Part shown: positions 23,199 to 32,082 of the stretch, in pieces
How the letters are laid out: each line of letters opens with the position of its first letter
How positions within the stretch are numbered: the stretch's first letter is position 1
Assembly (NCBI GenBank): GCA_030697165.1
Contig: JAUYQQ010000023.1
Coordinates: forward strand, 222,681 to 286,680
Source of the DNA: Acidobacteriota bacterium
Lineage (GTDB): Bacteria; Acidobacteriota; Vicinamibacteria; Vicinamibacterales; UBA2999
Direction of reading: 5' to 3'
DNA length: 64,000 nt
Notes under the pieces: model-generated
Seen by the model: only the letters and a program-made list of their open reading frames with translations
The model's database searches: none
Told to the model about the DNA's origin: nothing
Program-made: the position numbers and the translations under genes

Positions 23199-25312
23199 TA
23201 GTGCTCGTCTCCCCGGCCGTGGGTCCAGTCGGGCCGTTCGCGCGTGGCGCCGCCAAACAGGATCAGGCCATCGGTGTCGGGGCCGCCGACGCGGGCAATC
23301 TTCACCCGCGTCGCCGACCATGCCAGCGTCCCGGTTTCGGGAATGGTCGTCGGCGCCAGGATGGCAATGGGGTTCACGCCACGATTGGTCGCGTACCGCG
23401 TGAAGTTGGTATGGCCTTGCCCGACCGGCATGGCCACGGCGTCGGGCGCCAGGCCGGGATTGAGAAACGCATGCGCGCGCACGCTGCCCTGCGTGGAGGT
23501 CACTTCCACCAGGTCGCCCTCGGCGATGCCGAGCTCGCGGGCCTTGAGCTCGTTGATCTCCACCCAGCTGCACCACATGGCCGAACTCATGGGATCCGGC
23601 AGTTCCTGCAGCCACGGCAGGTGCGCGGTTGAGCCGTCGCCGAACGCCTGCGAGGCGTACGGCAGGAAGTGATACGGGTATTGCGCCGCATCACCGTCGA
23701 AGACGGGCTCGGTGTACTGGAGGGCGGGGGCTTTAGCCCCCGCCGAGGCAGCGGGCGCTGAAGCGCCCGCTCTCCGAACGTCGGCGGCAGGTTCTTGACT
23801 CAAATACTCTTCAAACGTGTTCGGCAGTGCCGGCGCGAACGGCGTGGCCAGCTTGCGCGATACGTCCAGCAACACGTCTGGGGTGGAACGCGTGTCGTAC
23901 AGCGGCCGCATCACCGGACCAAACTTGCTCGGCGCGGCCTTCGCCGATCCGCTCTCCGGCGCGGCGTCCACCCACGATTCCAGGAACGAGTGATCCGGCA
24001 GGATCAAATCGGCCAGCGCGCTCGTCTCGTCCACGAACGAACCGAAGCTGACGATGAACGGCACGCGCTTGAGCGCCTCGGCCACCTGCCACGACGCCGG
24101 CGATGCAAACACCGGATTCACATCATCGATCAACAGGACCTTCGGGGCGGCGTCGAGAATCTCCTTCAGCGGGCGGGTCGCCGCCGGGCTCCCCTGCGGC
24201 ACGAACGACAGGCCGCCCGGTTGATTCAGGGCGTTGGCCGCGCGGTTCAGCGTGTTGACCGCGAAGGCGTGGAACGCCGCGTTGGTGTGGGCGAGTGGCG
24301 GGCCGCCGACCAGCGCCACCGACGGCCCGTTGGCGGCGAACTCGCGTGCGAGGCGCTCGATCTTCTCCACCGGCACGCCGGTCTTCCCGGCAACGTTCGC
24401 GGGCGCATAGTCGCCCGCGTCGGCCGTCTTATTCACGACCGCGGCGATCGCCATGGCCAACAAGCCTTCGGTGCCCGGCTTGCAGGCGACGAACTCGTCA
24501 GCGTTGGCGGCGGTCTGCGTCAGGCGCGCGTCCACGTGCACGAACTTCGGTCGCAGGCCACGGCCCGACTGTCGCATGCGGCCGTAGGCCACGCTCTGGG
24601 CGACGGCCGAGTTCCACGTGCCGAGGAAGTCGGCACCGAACGAGATCACGTAGCGGGCGTTCTCGAGGTCGACCGTCGCCAACTGGTGCGAGCCAAAGGC
24701 CTGGGCATTCGCGCGACGCAGCACCTCGTCTCCGAATAACTCGTAGGTCACGGGCGCCTTGGCGCCAAAGCGCTGCAGCCACTCGGCCTGCAAATCCATT
24801 CGGCGGCCGCGCCGGGGCTTGGTCAGCAGCGCCAGCGATTGCTGGTCGTTGGCGGCGACGAGCGTATCGAGCTGGCCCACCAACTCCGTGATCGCCTCGT
24901 CCCACGAGATGTCGGCAAACTGCCCGCTGCCCCGCTCGCCGGTGCGCTTGCGCGGGTTGGCCAGGCGGTCGGGGTGATAGGTCACCTGAATGGCCGCTTG
25001 CCCGCGCGAGCACAGCTTGCCCTGGCTGATCGCATCCTCGGGATTGCCTTCGAGCTTCTTGGCGAGCCCCATGCTGATGACGCCGGGTTGGCCGTTGCGG
25101 AACACCTCGGCATCGCCGTCCATGACCCGCGCGATCACGCCACAGCCGGCGGCGCACAGCGGACAGATGCTGGGCTTCCAGGTCGCCACGCCAGGGACCA
25201 GGTCATCTTCCGGAATGAAGCGGATGATCTGATTTTCCGGGTTCCCGCACGCGGTCAGCGCAGCGGCGGTGCCGGTGATGGCGGTGAGCTTGATGAAATT
25301 TCGGCGGTCCAT
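23198..25312 (-). CDS. actB: Alternative complex III molybdopterin-oxidoreductase-like subunit (ActB1 half)
   Basis: 704 residues from ATG 25312. The frame is open further upstream, but this start gives a Tat/lipoprotein-like leader (MDRRNFIKLTAITGTAAALTACG) and follows the ActA stop by 14 bases. The domain is the molybdopterin oxidoreductase fold (CPLCAAGCGVIARVMDGDAEV, LCSRGQAAIQ, LADLILPDHSFLESWVDAAP, then a C-terminal MopB-CT-like EINELKARELGIAEGDLVEV). In characterised complexes this domain holds no molybdenum cofactor. Residues about 510-530 (RRAGASAPAASAGAKAPAL) are encoded by two REP-like palindromes inserted in frame, a clear oddity. Confidence 0.93.
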   Translation of the reverse strand: MDRRNFIKLTAITGTAAALTACGNPENQIIRFIPEDDLVPGVATWKPSICPLCAAGCGVIARVMDGDAEVFRNGQPGVISMGLAKKLEGNPEDAISQGKLCSRGQAAIQVTYHPDRLANPRKRTGERGSGQFADISWDEAITELVGQLDTLVAANDQQSLALLTKPRRGRRMDLQAEWLQRFGAKAPVTYELFGDEVLRRANAQAFGSHQLATVDLENARYVISFGADFLGTWNSAVAQSVAYGRMRQSGRGLRPKFVHVDARLTQTAANADEFVACKPGTEGLLAMAIAAVVNKTADAGDYAPANVAGKTGVPVEKIERLAREFAANGPSVALVGGPPLAHTNAAFHAFAVNTLNRAANALNQPGGLSFVPQGSPAATRPLKEILDAAPKVLLIDDVNPVFASPASWQVAEALKRVPFIVSFGSFVDETSALADLILPDHSFLESWVDAAPESGSAKAAPSKFGPVMRPLYDTRSTPDVLLDVSRKLATPFAPALPNTFEEYLSQEPAADVRRAGASAPAASAGAKAPALQYTEPVFDGDAAQYPYHFLPYASQAFGDGSTAHLPWLQELPDPMSSAMWCSWVEINELKARELGIAEGDLVEVTSTQGSVRAHAFLNPGLAPDAVAMPVGQGHTNFTRYATNRGVNPIAILAPTTIPETGTLAWSATRVKIARVGGPDTDGLILFGGATRERPDWTHGRGDEH
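23723..23784. repeat. Two REP-like palindromes inside the ActB1 gene
   Basis: GGCGGGGGCTTTAGCCCCCG with CC (23723-23744) and GCGGGCGCTGAAGCGCCCGC (23751-23770) plus the tail TCTCCGAACGTCGG (23771-23784). The second hairpin and tail match the intergenic copy at 6711-6744. Together they add about 20 in-frame codons encoding an Ala-rich linker on the minus strand. Confidence 0.8.
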
Positions 25313-25326
25313 GTGGCTCACGGGGA

Positions 25327-25986
25327 TCAGTAATGACAGGTCAGGCAGTCGTTCGACGCCTGCTTTTCCTTGTGGCAGTTCACGCAGAACGACATCGTCA
25401 TGTTGACGGCGCGGCGGGCCACGGTCTGCTCCGCCTGGTTGCCGTGACACGTCGAACACTCCACCTTGGCCCTGATGTGGGGCGCGTGGTCGAACCGCAC
25501 GTGCGCCTGCGGCTGGTAGTCGTAGACGCGCCGCCAGTTCAAGTCGAGTCCCTGCTCCTGCAGCCTGGTGAGCTGCTGGATCAACGGCCGCTCGGTGGCG
25601 ATCTGCGAGTGGCAGATCATGCAGGTGTTGACGCTCGGCAAGCCGGCGCGCGGACCCTGCTCGACGCCAGTGTGGCAGTCGGTGCAGACCGCGCCCTTGG
25701 AGAGGTGGATCTGGTGTGAGAAGTCGAACGGCTGTTCGACGTTGGCAGGCCGCCGATCGAAAAACGCGGCGATCGCCTCGCCCGGCGTGGCGTGCGCAGG
25801 CGTGAACACGGCCGACGTGCCCCATCGCGAACGATCGGACATGCCGGACGGCCGGCCAGGACTGGCAAATTCGCACGCCGCCGTCACCAGGGTGACCAGG
25901 AACAGGCACGCGAGCGCCACATAGGGCCACGCGCCGCCTGCCCGATGCCCCGGCAAAGGGGCGGTCTTACGACTTGGGAACACCAC
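25327..25986 (-). CDS. actA: Alternative complex III pentaheme cytochrome c subunit (ActA)
   Basis: 219 residues. One N-terminal membrane anchor (YVALACLFLVTLVTAACEF) precedes a cytochrome c3-like domain with five CxxCH motifs: CTDCH, CMICH, CSTCH, CVNCH and CLTCH (the last four residues from the end). Five hemes agree with known ActA proteins. The distal His ligands appear as FSHQIHLSKGAVC and RFDHAPHIRAKVEC. It would receive electrons from ActB and pass them on to a cytochrome or oxidase. It overlaps the upstream cytochrome gene by 20 bases. Confidence 0.94.
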   Translation of the reverse strand: MVFPSRKTAPLPGHRAGGAWPYVALACLFLVTLVTAACEFASPGRPSGMSDRSRWGTSAVFTPAHATPGEAIAAFFDRRPANVEQPFDFSHQIHLSKGAVCTDCHTGVEQGPRAGLPSVNTCMICHSQIATERPLIQQLTRLQEQGLDLNWRRVYDYQPQAHVRFDHAPHIRAKVECSTCHGNQAEQTVARRAVNMTMSFCVNCHKEKQASNDCLTCHY

Positions 25987-26407
25987 CGAGGCTGCGGACG
26001 TAGTGGACGAGGTTCCAGGTGTCGGCGTCGGTAATCTTGCCCTTGAGGCCCTTCATGTCGTACTCGGGCGGGGCGCCGTTCTGGATGACCCAGAACATCT
26101 CGCCTTCGCTCGAGCCGCGGGTCCAGGTGGTGTCGGTCAGGTTCGACGGCTTCATGTTCTTGGGCGCCATGGTGCTGTCGCCCGCGCCGGTGTTGCCGTG
26201 GCAGAAGCGACAGTACTTCGTGTAGAGCACCTTGCCTGCCGCAATGGCCGCCGGTGACGAAGCGAACGCCGCCTTCATTTTCCTGGCCTCGGCCGGTACG
26301 GCGGCCGGGCCCGCCGGGGCCGGGGCCTGGGCCCACACACTGACGCCAGTCGCGACGATCCACACGAGGGCGACAGTGGGGAATATTCCTCTGGAGGTCC
26401 AGTTCAT
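25967..26407 (-). CDS. Monoheme cytochrome c, ActE-like
   Basis: 146 residues. A signal peptide (to about residue 27, SVWAQ) precedes a class I cytochrome c domain with CRFCH and a distal methionine candidate in APPEYDMKGLKGKITDADTWNLVHYVRSL. It heads the alternative complex III operon, overlapping ActA by 20 bases. Canonical operons place the monoheme subunit ActE after ActD, so this is a rearranged order; no ActF gene is seen downstream. It likely links the complex to a terminal oxidase. The CGCACATG around the start has an imperfect upstream inverted repeat (TGTGTGAAACTTCGCACA) that could be an operator, unproven. Confidence 0.88.
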   Translation of the reverse strand: MNWTSRGIFPTVALVWIVATGVSVWAQAPAPAGPAAVPAEARKMKAAFASSPAAIAAGKVLYTKYCRFCHGNTGAGDSTMAPKNMKPSNLTDTTWTRGSSEGEMFWVIQNGAPPEYDMKGLKGKITDADTWNLVHYVRSLGGVPKS

Positions 26408-26505
26408 GTGCGAAGTTTCACACAGGGTCGGATTTCACGCAACCAAATGTGTTCTTATCGCCTCAATAGGAAAAACAGAGGCATCCTGCCAAAGAACCTA
26501 CGCAC

Positions 26506-26613
26506 CTGTCGGGAAGGCGAGACTTGCCGGAAGGGACTTCTCGTCGGGAGGATAACTCTTGTCGGGAAGATTACCCTTGTCGGGAGGACAACCCTTATCG
26601 GATTTGCTAACCC
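26506..26613 (+). repeat. 18-bp tandem array, locus A left
   Basis: Six consecutive 18-base units starting at 26506, 26524, 26542, 26560, 26578 and 26596, for example TGTCGGGAGGACAACCCT and TGTCGGGAAGATTACCCT. The conserved core is TTGTCGGGA; the other half varies. Orientation is the same as the left arrays at 45107 and 46151. It lies upstream of the alternative complex III operon start. Confidence 0.85.
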
Positions 26614-26805
26614 GGATCCGACAGATGCCGATTGACACCGGCCGTGAGCCACCAGGGCGCATCGATGATCGAGAGCGTGTCGCGCTGCGATTACGGTTCG
26701 CGGTACCGCAGCGGCCTGACACCGCCGGCCAGGTGGAAACTCCCGAGGCACGCTTCGTCAGCTGCGACTACCTACGCGCGATGCGACGCGGTCATCATGG
26801 AGCGC
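26614..26805. other. Unassigned 190-base segment enclosed by convergent arrays
   Basis: The space between the two locus A arrays has short open frames on both strands, but none with a recognisable domain, a ribosome site or a match to the four-helix-bundle proteins found between the other arrays. It may be a decayed or non-coding cargo. I see no promoter or RNA fold I can support. Confidence 0.4.
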
Positions 26806-26890
26806 CCTCCCGACAAGGAGTGCCCCCCGACAAAGTTGTCCTCCCGTCAAGAGTTGCCCTCCCGTCAGGCCGGGCAACCCGTCAGGGCCT
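26806..26890 (-). repeat. 18-bp tandem array, locus A right (inverted)
   Basis: Five units with cores CCGAC or CCGTC at 26810, 26827, 26844, 26862 and 26879 (period 17-18), for example TCCCGTCAAGAGTTGCCC. The orientation is opposite to the left array, so the two can pair. The last unit contains the TGA stop codon (26884-26882) of the response-regulator gene. Confidence 0.85.
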
Positions 26891-27553
26891 TTCGTGCGCG
26901 GGTCCGTCCGGCGGGGCGGACGGTTCGTGCACCCAGCGCTGCACGGTCGCGAGCACCTGGTCTGGCGTCGAGGGCTTGGGCAGAATGGCCGCGAACAACT
27001 CGGAATTGAACGAGGGGCGATCGACGGGCTCCGGGCTCAAGGCGATCACCCGGGCGGCGCGGAGTTCATCAATCGCCTTGATCAAGCGCGTGGCCTCGAT
27101 CCCGTCAAGCACCGGCAGGCCGATGTCCATCAGGATGACCGCCGGCCGCAGCTGGTGGGCCGCGATCACCGCCTCGAGCCCGTTCGTCACCGTTCGCACC
27201 AGGAAGCCGGCTTCGTTCAACAGGTTCAACAACCACTCGCGATGTTCGGGATAGCCGTCGGCCACCAGCACCACCGGCGAACGCGGGCGATCCGCGGGCA
27301 GGTCCGCACCCAGGTCAACGATCACCTGCTCGAGCGCGATTTGCTGCTCCCTCGCATCAAGGCACAGCTGCCGGGCCAGGCGCACGGCCCCGGTCCGCCT
27401 GGCACTCGGCTCGTCTGAACCGTCGCGCATATCCAGCTCGACACTGGCCAGCAGCGATTGCAGGCCGTGTTCGAGGTCAGCGGCCCGGGTGGCCAGCAGG
27501 CGGGTCGCTTCGCGTAACCGCGTCATCTGTTCGAGTGAGAAATGCAGCGACAC
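26882..27553 (-). CDS. Response regulator, receiver domain with N-terminal helical region
   Basis: 223 residues. The first 90 or so are helical and of unknown role. Residues about 92-210 form a CheY-like receiver: acidic-pocket VVLVADGYPEHREW, phospho-acceptor aspartate in VILMDIGLPVLDG, ALSP at the conserved Ser/Thr position, and the lysine in ILPKPSTPDQV. There is no DNA-binding output, so it works through protein contact. The last few residues (about DGPAHERP) are encoded at the edge of the 18-bp array. No histidine kinase is adjacent. Confidence 0.88.
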   Translation of the reverse strand: MSLHFSLEQMTRLREATRLLATRAADLEHGLQSLLASVELDMRDGSDEPSARRTGAVRLARQLCLDAREQQIALEQVIVDLGADLPADRPRSPVVLVADGYPEHREWLLNLLNEAGFLVRTVTNGLEAVIAAHQLRPAVILMDIGLPVLDGIEATRLIKAIDELRAARVIALSPEPVDRPSFNSELFAAILPKPSTPDQVLATVQRWVHEPSAPPDGPAHERP

Positions 27554-27805
27554 GTCTGCCTCCTCTTCGGGCTACTTTACGCCGGCGAGATTCGGAGGCC
27601 GCCCCCGCATCGCAACAAACGCGGTGGCAGCCTGGGAATGAATATAGCGTAACGTACAATGTAGGGTAAGGTACTCAATGGATGCACGCGGGGTGCTAAC
27701 CTCCGGCTGCGTCCGCTTTCCTGAGCTGCCCTCCGCATCCCGCTGGGTTCACAGTCTCATCGAAGCTCTCGACAGTTCTTCGTCGGGTTCGCTAGAGGAG
27801 ACACC

Positions 27806-28543
27806 ATGCGCAACACTCGGAGTCCGGCCACCCGGCTTCTACCGGATGGAACACCGCTTAAAAACAAGATCCTTTTAAAGCTGCCGGCCGAGCTCTACGC
27901 CCGCGTCGCGAAGGACCTCACCATCGTCGACGTGGTGCTCGGCGCGGCGCTCTTCGAAAGCGGGGTCGTCTCACGCCAGGTGTACTTCCCGAACGGCGGC
28001 GTGTACTCGGTGACCAACCAGATGCGCGACGGCGAACTGGTGGAGGTTGCCACCGTCGGGATCGAGGGCATGCTGGGCGTGGGGGTGTTTCTTGGCGACG
28101 CGGTCGGTACCGGCCGGACACTGCAACAGGTCCCCGACGGCCGGCTGCCGGCCATGCCCGCCGCCCGCTTCCTGGACTACACCACCGAGCCAGGCCCCTT
28201 CCGCGATCTGGTGGCGCGCTACGCCCAGGCCCACATCCTGCAGATCATGCAGTGCACGGCGTGCAACGCGCTGCACCGACTCGAGCAGCGCTGCAGCCGC
28301 TGGCTGCTGCAGACCCACGACCGCGTCGAGGGTGACGAGTTCCTGCTCAAGCAGGAGTTCCTCGCCATCATGCTTGGCACCAACCGGCCCAGCGTCACGG
28401 TGGTCATGGGCGTGCTCCAGAAGGCTGGCGCAATCTCGAGCCGGTACGGGCGCATTACCGTCCTCGACCGCAAGAAGCTCGAACGGATGTCGTGCGAGTG
28501 CTACCGGGCGATCCGCGATAACTTCCGACGCCTCGGAATCTAG
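27806..28543 (+). CDS. Crp/Fnr family transcription regulator
   Basis: 245 residues, ATG preceded by GGAG 6 bases away. An N-terminal cyclic-nucleotide-binding-like beta-roll (about 25-135; FESGVVSRQVYFPNGGVYSVT, VEVATVGIEGMLGVGVFLG) is followed by a long helix and a C-terminal winged helix (about 175-235; LKQEFLAIMLGTNRPSVTVVMGVLQKAGAISSRYGRITVLDR). The cluster cysteines of Fnr are not placed as in that protein, and the phosphate-binding signature of true cAMP binders is not obvious, so its signal is unknown. The 253 bases upstream contain TAACGTAC and GTAAGGTAC segments near 27648-27675 that could be promoter or operator elements. Confidence 0.9.
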   Translation: MRNTRSPATRLLPDGTPLKNKILLKLPAELYARVAKDLTIVDVVLGAALFESGVVSRQVYFPNGGVYSVTNQMRDGELVEVATVGIEGMLGVGVFLGDAVGTGRTLQQVPDGRLPAMPAARFLDYTTEPGPFRDLVARYAQAHILQIMQCTACNALHRLEQRCSRWLLQTHDRVEGDEFLLKQEFLAIMLGTNRPSVTVVMGVLQKAGAISSRYGRITVLDRKKLERMSCECYRAIRDNFRRLGI

Positions 28544-28600
28544 CCCGGCCCTCGGCGGCTTTCGCTGAAACCGCCCTGACCTCGCGTTATCATTGCTTCC

Positions 28601-30091
28601 TTGACTGTCACCCACCTGCGGTGGACCGCCGTCGTGGCGGTGCTGGCGCTGTCGCTCGCCGCGGCGGCCCAGACGCCGTCGCTGACCGTGCTGTCGCGCG
28701 AGGGGCGCAAGCCCCTGCCACTCACCGCCATCAACAATCTTGACTACGTCGCGGTTGACGACATCAACACCGCGTTTGGCACGACCGCGCGCGAGGATCG
28801 GCTGGCCGGCGGCCTCACCATCTCGCTGCGCGGCCGGTCGATTGTGCTGACCGTCGATCAGAACGTGGTCTCGGTCGGCGGCCGGCTGGTCAACCTGCCG
28901 TCGCCGCCGGTCAGGCGCGACAATCGCTGGTTCGTGCCGGCGGAGTTTCTGCCGCGGGCGCTGTCGCTGCTCCTCGATACGCGGCTCGACCTGCGGCGGG
29001 CCGCGCGCCTGCTGATCGTCGGCGACGTGCGGGTGCCGCGCGTGGTCGCACGCGTCGATGCCGGCACCACCAACGCGGCCGTGACCTTCGAGGTCACGCC
29101 GAACACCGAGGCCCGCGTCACGGCGCAGGCGGACCGGCTGGTGGTGCAGTTCGAGGCTGACGTGCTCGACCTGGCGCTGCCCTCGCTGCCGCCGCAAACC
29201 TTCCTGACCGGGCTGACCGCCGGCGACACGCCCAACACGGTGGTGCTGACGACCGGGCCGCGCTACGCGTCGTACCGCGTCACCACGTCGCAGGCCGACG
29301 CCGGGTCGGGCCGCCTCACCGTCGACTTGCTGCCGGCCGCCACCACTGATGCGCCCGCGGCGCCGGCCGTGCCGCCGCCGGATGCGCGGCTGGTCATTCC
29401 GTCGCAGGCGCCGTCCACCGGCCTGCGCACAGTGGTGATCGATCCAGGCCACGGCGGCGACGAACTCGGCACGCAAGGCGCGAAGGGCACGCTCGAAAAG
29501 GACGTGACGCTATCGGTGGCGCGCCGGCTGCGCACCCTGATTGAAAGCCGGCTGGGCGCCAAGGTCTTCCTGACGCGCGAGGATGATCGCACGGTGTCGC
29601 TCGATGACCGCTCGGCGTTTGCCAATAACCACCAGGCCGACGTCTTTCTCAGCATCCACGCCAACTCGGCGGTGCGGCCGGCGGTCAAGGGCGCGGAGGT
29701 CTATTTCCTGACGGTGGAGCGCGCCGATGCCGAGGCCCGCAAGCGGGCCGGCGACCAGGCCACCACCCTGCCGGCGCTCGGCGGCGGCTCGCGCGAGATC
29801 GACCTGATCCTCTGGGAGACCGCGCAGGCCCGCTACCTCGAACAGTCAGCGGCCCTTGCCGGCTTCGTCGAACAGGCCCTCGCGGGCCGCGTCGAGATGA
29901 GCCCACGGGCCGTGCAACAGGCGCCGTTCCGGGTGCTGGTCGGCGCCAACATGCCGGCCGCGCTCGTCGAGATCGGATACCTCTCCAACGCCGAGCAGGA
30001 AACCCAGCTCGCCAGCGGCAGCTACCAGGACCAGGTGGCGCAGGCCCTGCTTGACGCCCTCATCAAGTTCCGCGGGTTCCTTGAACATTAA
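28601..30091 (+). CDS. N-acetylmuramoyl-L-alanine amidase with AMIN-type region
   Basis: 496 residues starting from a TTG. A signal peptide (to about 23, AAAAQ) is followed by a copper-amine-oxidase-like/AMIN region (about 30-270) that targets cell-wall sites, a Pro/Ala linker, and the Amidase_3 catalytic domain (about 280-490). Zinc ligands are visible in VVIDPGHGGDELGTQG, the glutamate in GTLEKDVTLSVARRL, the histidine in VFLSIHANS, and the C-terminal catalytic glutamate in ALVEIGYLSNAEQE. It cleaves the stem peptide from peptidoglycan and serves daughter-cell separation. It is the first gene of a four-gene operon with overlapping ends. Confidence 0.93.
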   Translation: MTVTHLRWTAVVAVLALSLAAAAQTPSLTVLSREGRKPLPLTAINNLDYVAVDDINTAFGTTAREDRLAGGLTISLRGRSIVLTVDQNVVSVGGRLVNLPSPPVRRDNRWFVPAEFLPRALSLLLDTRLDLRRAARLLIVGDVRVPRVVARVDAGTTNAAVTFEVTPNTEARVTAQADRLVVQFEADVLDLALPSLPPQTFLTGLTAGDTPNTVVLTTGPRYASYRVTTSQADAGSGRLTVDLLPAATTDAPAAPAVPPPDARLVIPSQAPSTGLRTVVIDPGHGGDELGTQGAKGTLEKDVTLSVARRLRTLIESRLGAKVFLTREDDRTVSLDDRSAFANNHQADVFLSIHANSAVRPAVKGAEVYFLTVERADAEARKRAGDQATTLPALGGGSREIDLILWETAQARYLEQSAALAGFVEQALAGRVEMSPRAVQQAPFRVLVGANMPAALVEIGYLSNAEQETQLASGSYQDQVAQALLDALIKFRGFLEH

Positions 30092-30731
30092 GCTGCCGCG
30101 GAAGCTGACGACCGGGCAGTGGGCGGCCATCATCGGCGGCATCGCCGCTGCGCTGCTCTTCGCCTGGGCCGTCATTGGCGGATTGACCCGCGTCCTGAAC
30201 ACGCCGGCGCCCGGCGCGGCCGTCGACGCGCCGGTCACGGCGGCGTCGGCGTTGGACGATCCGGCCGTGCCGCGCATCAAGGCCACGCTGTATTTCGCGG
30301 CGGAAGACGGCCTGCGGCTGGTCGCGGCCGAGCGCGACGTGCCGCTGGCCGTGGGCGCGGTCGCCCAGGCGCGCTCGATCCTCGAGGCGCAGCTGTCGGC
30401 CGAGCCGGCTGCGCCGCTGCTGTCCACGATCCCGAAAGGCGCGACGCTGCGCGGGGTGTTCATCTCCGCGCGCAACGAGGCGTTCGTGGACCTCGACCCC
30501 GTCATCAGGACCGCGCACCCCGGCGGCTCCCACCAGGAGCTGATGACCGTTTACACCATCGTCAACGCGCTGCTGACCAACCTGCCGAACCTGCAGGAAG
30601 TGCAGATCCTGATCGGCGGACAGGAAGTCGACACGCTCGCGGGACATGTGGACTTGCGCCGCCCGCTGCGGAAGAATGAGGGGTTGCTTTTGCCGCCCAC
30701 GTCCACACCAACACCCCCGAGTCCCCAATGA
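30051..30731 (+). CDS. GerMN-domain membrane-anchored protein
   Basis: 226 residues if translated from TTG 30051; another in-frame TTG at 30081 overlaps the amidase stop by 11 bases and is equally possible. One membrane helix (about 22-48, [24 protein letters not shown]) precedes a GerMN domain (about 75-205): [49 protein letters not shown], and [23 protein letters not shown]. The same amidase-then-GerMN order is widespread in bacteria, so it is probably a cell-wall partner of the amidase. It ends in a Pro/Thr tail and overlaps rph by ATGA. Confidence 0.9.
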   Translation: MTPSSSSAGSLNIKLPRKLTTGQWAAIIGGIAAALLFAWAVIGGLTRVLNTPAPGAAVDAPVTAASALDDPAVPRIKATLYFAAEDGLRLVAAERDVPLAVGAVAQARSILEAQLSAEPAAPLLSTIPKGATLRGVFISARNEAFVDLDPVIRTAHPGGSHQELMTVYTIVNALLTNLPNLQEVQILIGGQEVDTLAGHVDLRRPLRKNEGLLLPPTSTPTPPSPQ

Positions 30732-31459
30732 CCCGCTTGAACGATCGCGCTCCCGGCGAACTGCGCCCCACCACCATCACGCCAAATTTCTCGATTCACG
30801 CGGAAGGCTCGGTGCTGATCGAGGTCGGCTTCACGCGCGTGATCTGCACGGCCAGCATCGAAGACAAGGTGCCGCCGTTCCTGCGCGGCGCCGGCAAGGG
30901 CTGGGTCACGGCCGAGTACGGCATGCTGCCGCGCGCCACCAACACCCGCTCGGGTCGCGAGGCCACGGCCGGCAAGGTCGGCGGCCGCACCATGGAGATC
31001 CAGCGGCTGATCGGCCGGTCGCTGCGCTCGGTGATCAAGCTCGAGCAGCTTGGCGAACGGACCATCTGGCTCGACTGCGACGTCATCCAGGCCGACGGCG
31101 GCACCCGCTGCGCGTCGATCACCGGCGCCTTCGTCGCGCTGGTGCTGGCGCTCGGCAAGCTCAAGAACAAGGACGCGCTACGCGCCATTCCGGTGTCGGA
31201 TTACGTCGCCGCCACGAGCGTCGGCATTGTCGGCGGCATGCCGCTGCTCGACCTGGCCTACGAAGAAGACTCGAAGGCCGACGTCGACATGAACATCGTC
31301 AAGACCAGCGACGGCCGGTTCATCGAGATCCAGGGGACGGCCGAGGCCGAGCCCTTTGGCACCGACGCGCTCACGGGCCTGCTGGCGCTCGCCGACAAGG
31401 GCATCAACGACCTCGTCGCCAAGCAGCGCGAGATCGTCGGGCCGATTCTCGGCCGATGA
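30728..31459 (+). CDS. rph: Ribonuclease PH
   Basis: 243 residues, the family's usual length. It removes nucleotides 3' to the CCA of tRNA precursors by phosphorolysis. Signatures seen: [97 protein letters not shown] and a C-terminal [19 protein letters not shown]. Both ends overlap neighbours by ATGA, so it is translationally coupled between the GerMN gene and the nucleotide-sanitising gene. The rph-rdgB pairing is common. Confidence 0.97.
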   Translation: MTRLNDRAPGELRPTTITPNFSIHAEGSVLIEVGFTRVICTASIEDKVPPFLRGAGKGWVTAEYGMLPRATNTRSGREATAGKVGGRTMEIQRLIGRSLRSVIKLEQLGERTIWLDCDVIQADGGTRCASITGAFVALVLALGKLKNKDALRAIPVSDYVAATSVGIVGGMPLLDLAYEEDSKADVDMNIVKTSDGRFIEIQGTAEAEPFGTDALTGLLALADKGINDLVAKQREIVGPILGR

Positions 31460-32082
31460 AGCCCGCCGTCGCGCCACGAGCCAATCCGGCGCTATGGCGG
31501 GGCAAGCTCCTGGTTGCCACCACCAACCCGAACAAGCTGAAAGAGATTCGTCCGTTGATGGACGACGGTTCGGTTGAGTTGGTGACGCTGGCCGACCTCG
31601 CCTCAGTACCCGAGCCGGAAGAGACCGGCACCACGTTCTGGGAGAACGCTCGCATCAAAGCGCTGGCGTACGCCGCCGCCACGAACCTCGTTACGGTCGC
31701 GGAAGATTCCGGCTTCGAAGTGGACGCCCTCGGTGGCGAACCCGGCGTGCAGTCCGCGCGCTTCCTGGGACCTGCCGCGACTTACGATGCGCGCTTCGCG
31801 GAGATTTTTCGCAGGCTGGCCGGCCGGTCGTCGCCTGCCCGGTTCGTGACGGCGCTGGCCGTGGCCAGGGGACAGGAGATCCTGTTCGAAACCGAAACGG
31901 TCATCGAGGGCACCGTGGCCGAGGCCCCGCGGGGCGAGCACGGCTTTGGCTACGACCCCATCTTTCTTTACCTGCCTCTCGGCCGAACTACCGCAGAGAT
32001 GACCATCAGCGAGAAGGCCGCCGTTTCGCACCGGGCCCGCGCCTTCCGCGATTTGCGCCGCTGGCTCACCCCCGCCCGATAA
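31456..32082 (+). CDS. rdgB: Non-canonical purine NTP pyrophosphatase (RdgB/HAM1)
   Basis: 208 residues from ATG 31456, overlapping the rph stop by 4 bases; a longer upstream frame is only a shadow. It hydrolyses ITP, XTP and dITP to monophosphates, keeping damaged purines out of nucleic acids. Motifs: [72 protein letters not shown] and [16 protein letters not shown]. These are the substrate-binding and metal-binding signatures of the family. It is the last gene of the operon and overlaps the 3' end of the converging epimerase gene by 17 bases. Confidence 0.95.
   Translation: MKPAVAPRANPALWRGKLLVATTNPNKLKEIRPLMDDGSVELVTLADLASVPEPEETGTTFWENARIKALAYAAATNLVTVAEDSGFEVDALGGEPGVQSARFLGPAATYDARFAEIFRRLAGRSSPARFVTALAVARGQEILFETETVIEGTVAEAPRGEHGFGYDPIFLYLPLGRTTAEMTISEKAAVSHRARAFRDLRRWLTPAR

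Noticed and set aside
23198..25930. A 910-residue ActB gene starting at 25930
   Set aside because: The first 200 codons are an out-of-frame reading of the ActA cytochrome gene. The proper leader starts at 25312.
26455..26751. A 98-codon minus-strand gene with repeated PTRVIFPTRVI-type segments
   Set aside because: The six-residue periodicity is just the 18-bp array translated; no ribosome site or domain.
27678..27878. A 66-codon plus-strand ORF upstream of the Crp/Fnr gene
   Set aside because: It overlaps the regulator's start in another frame, has no family match, and its composition is that of intergenic DNA.
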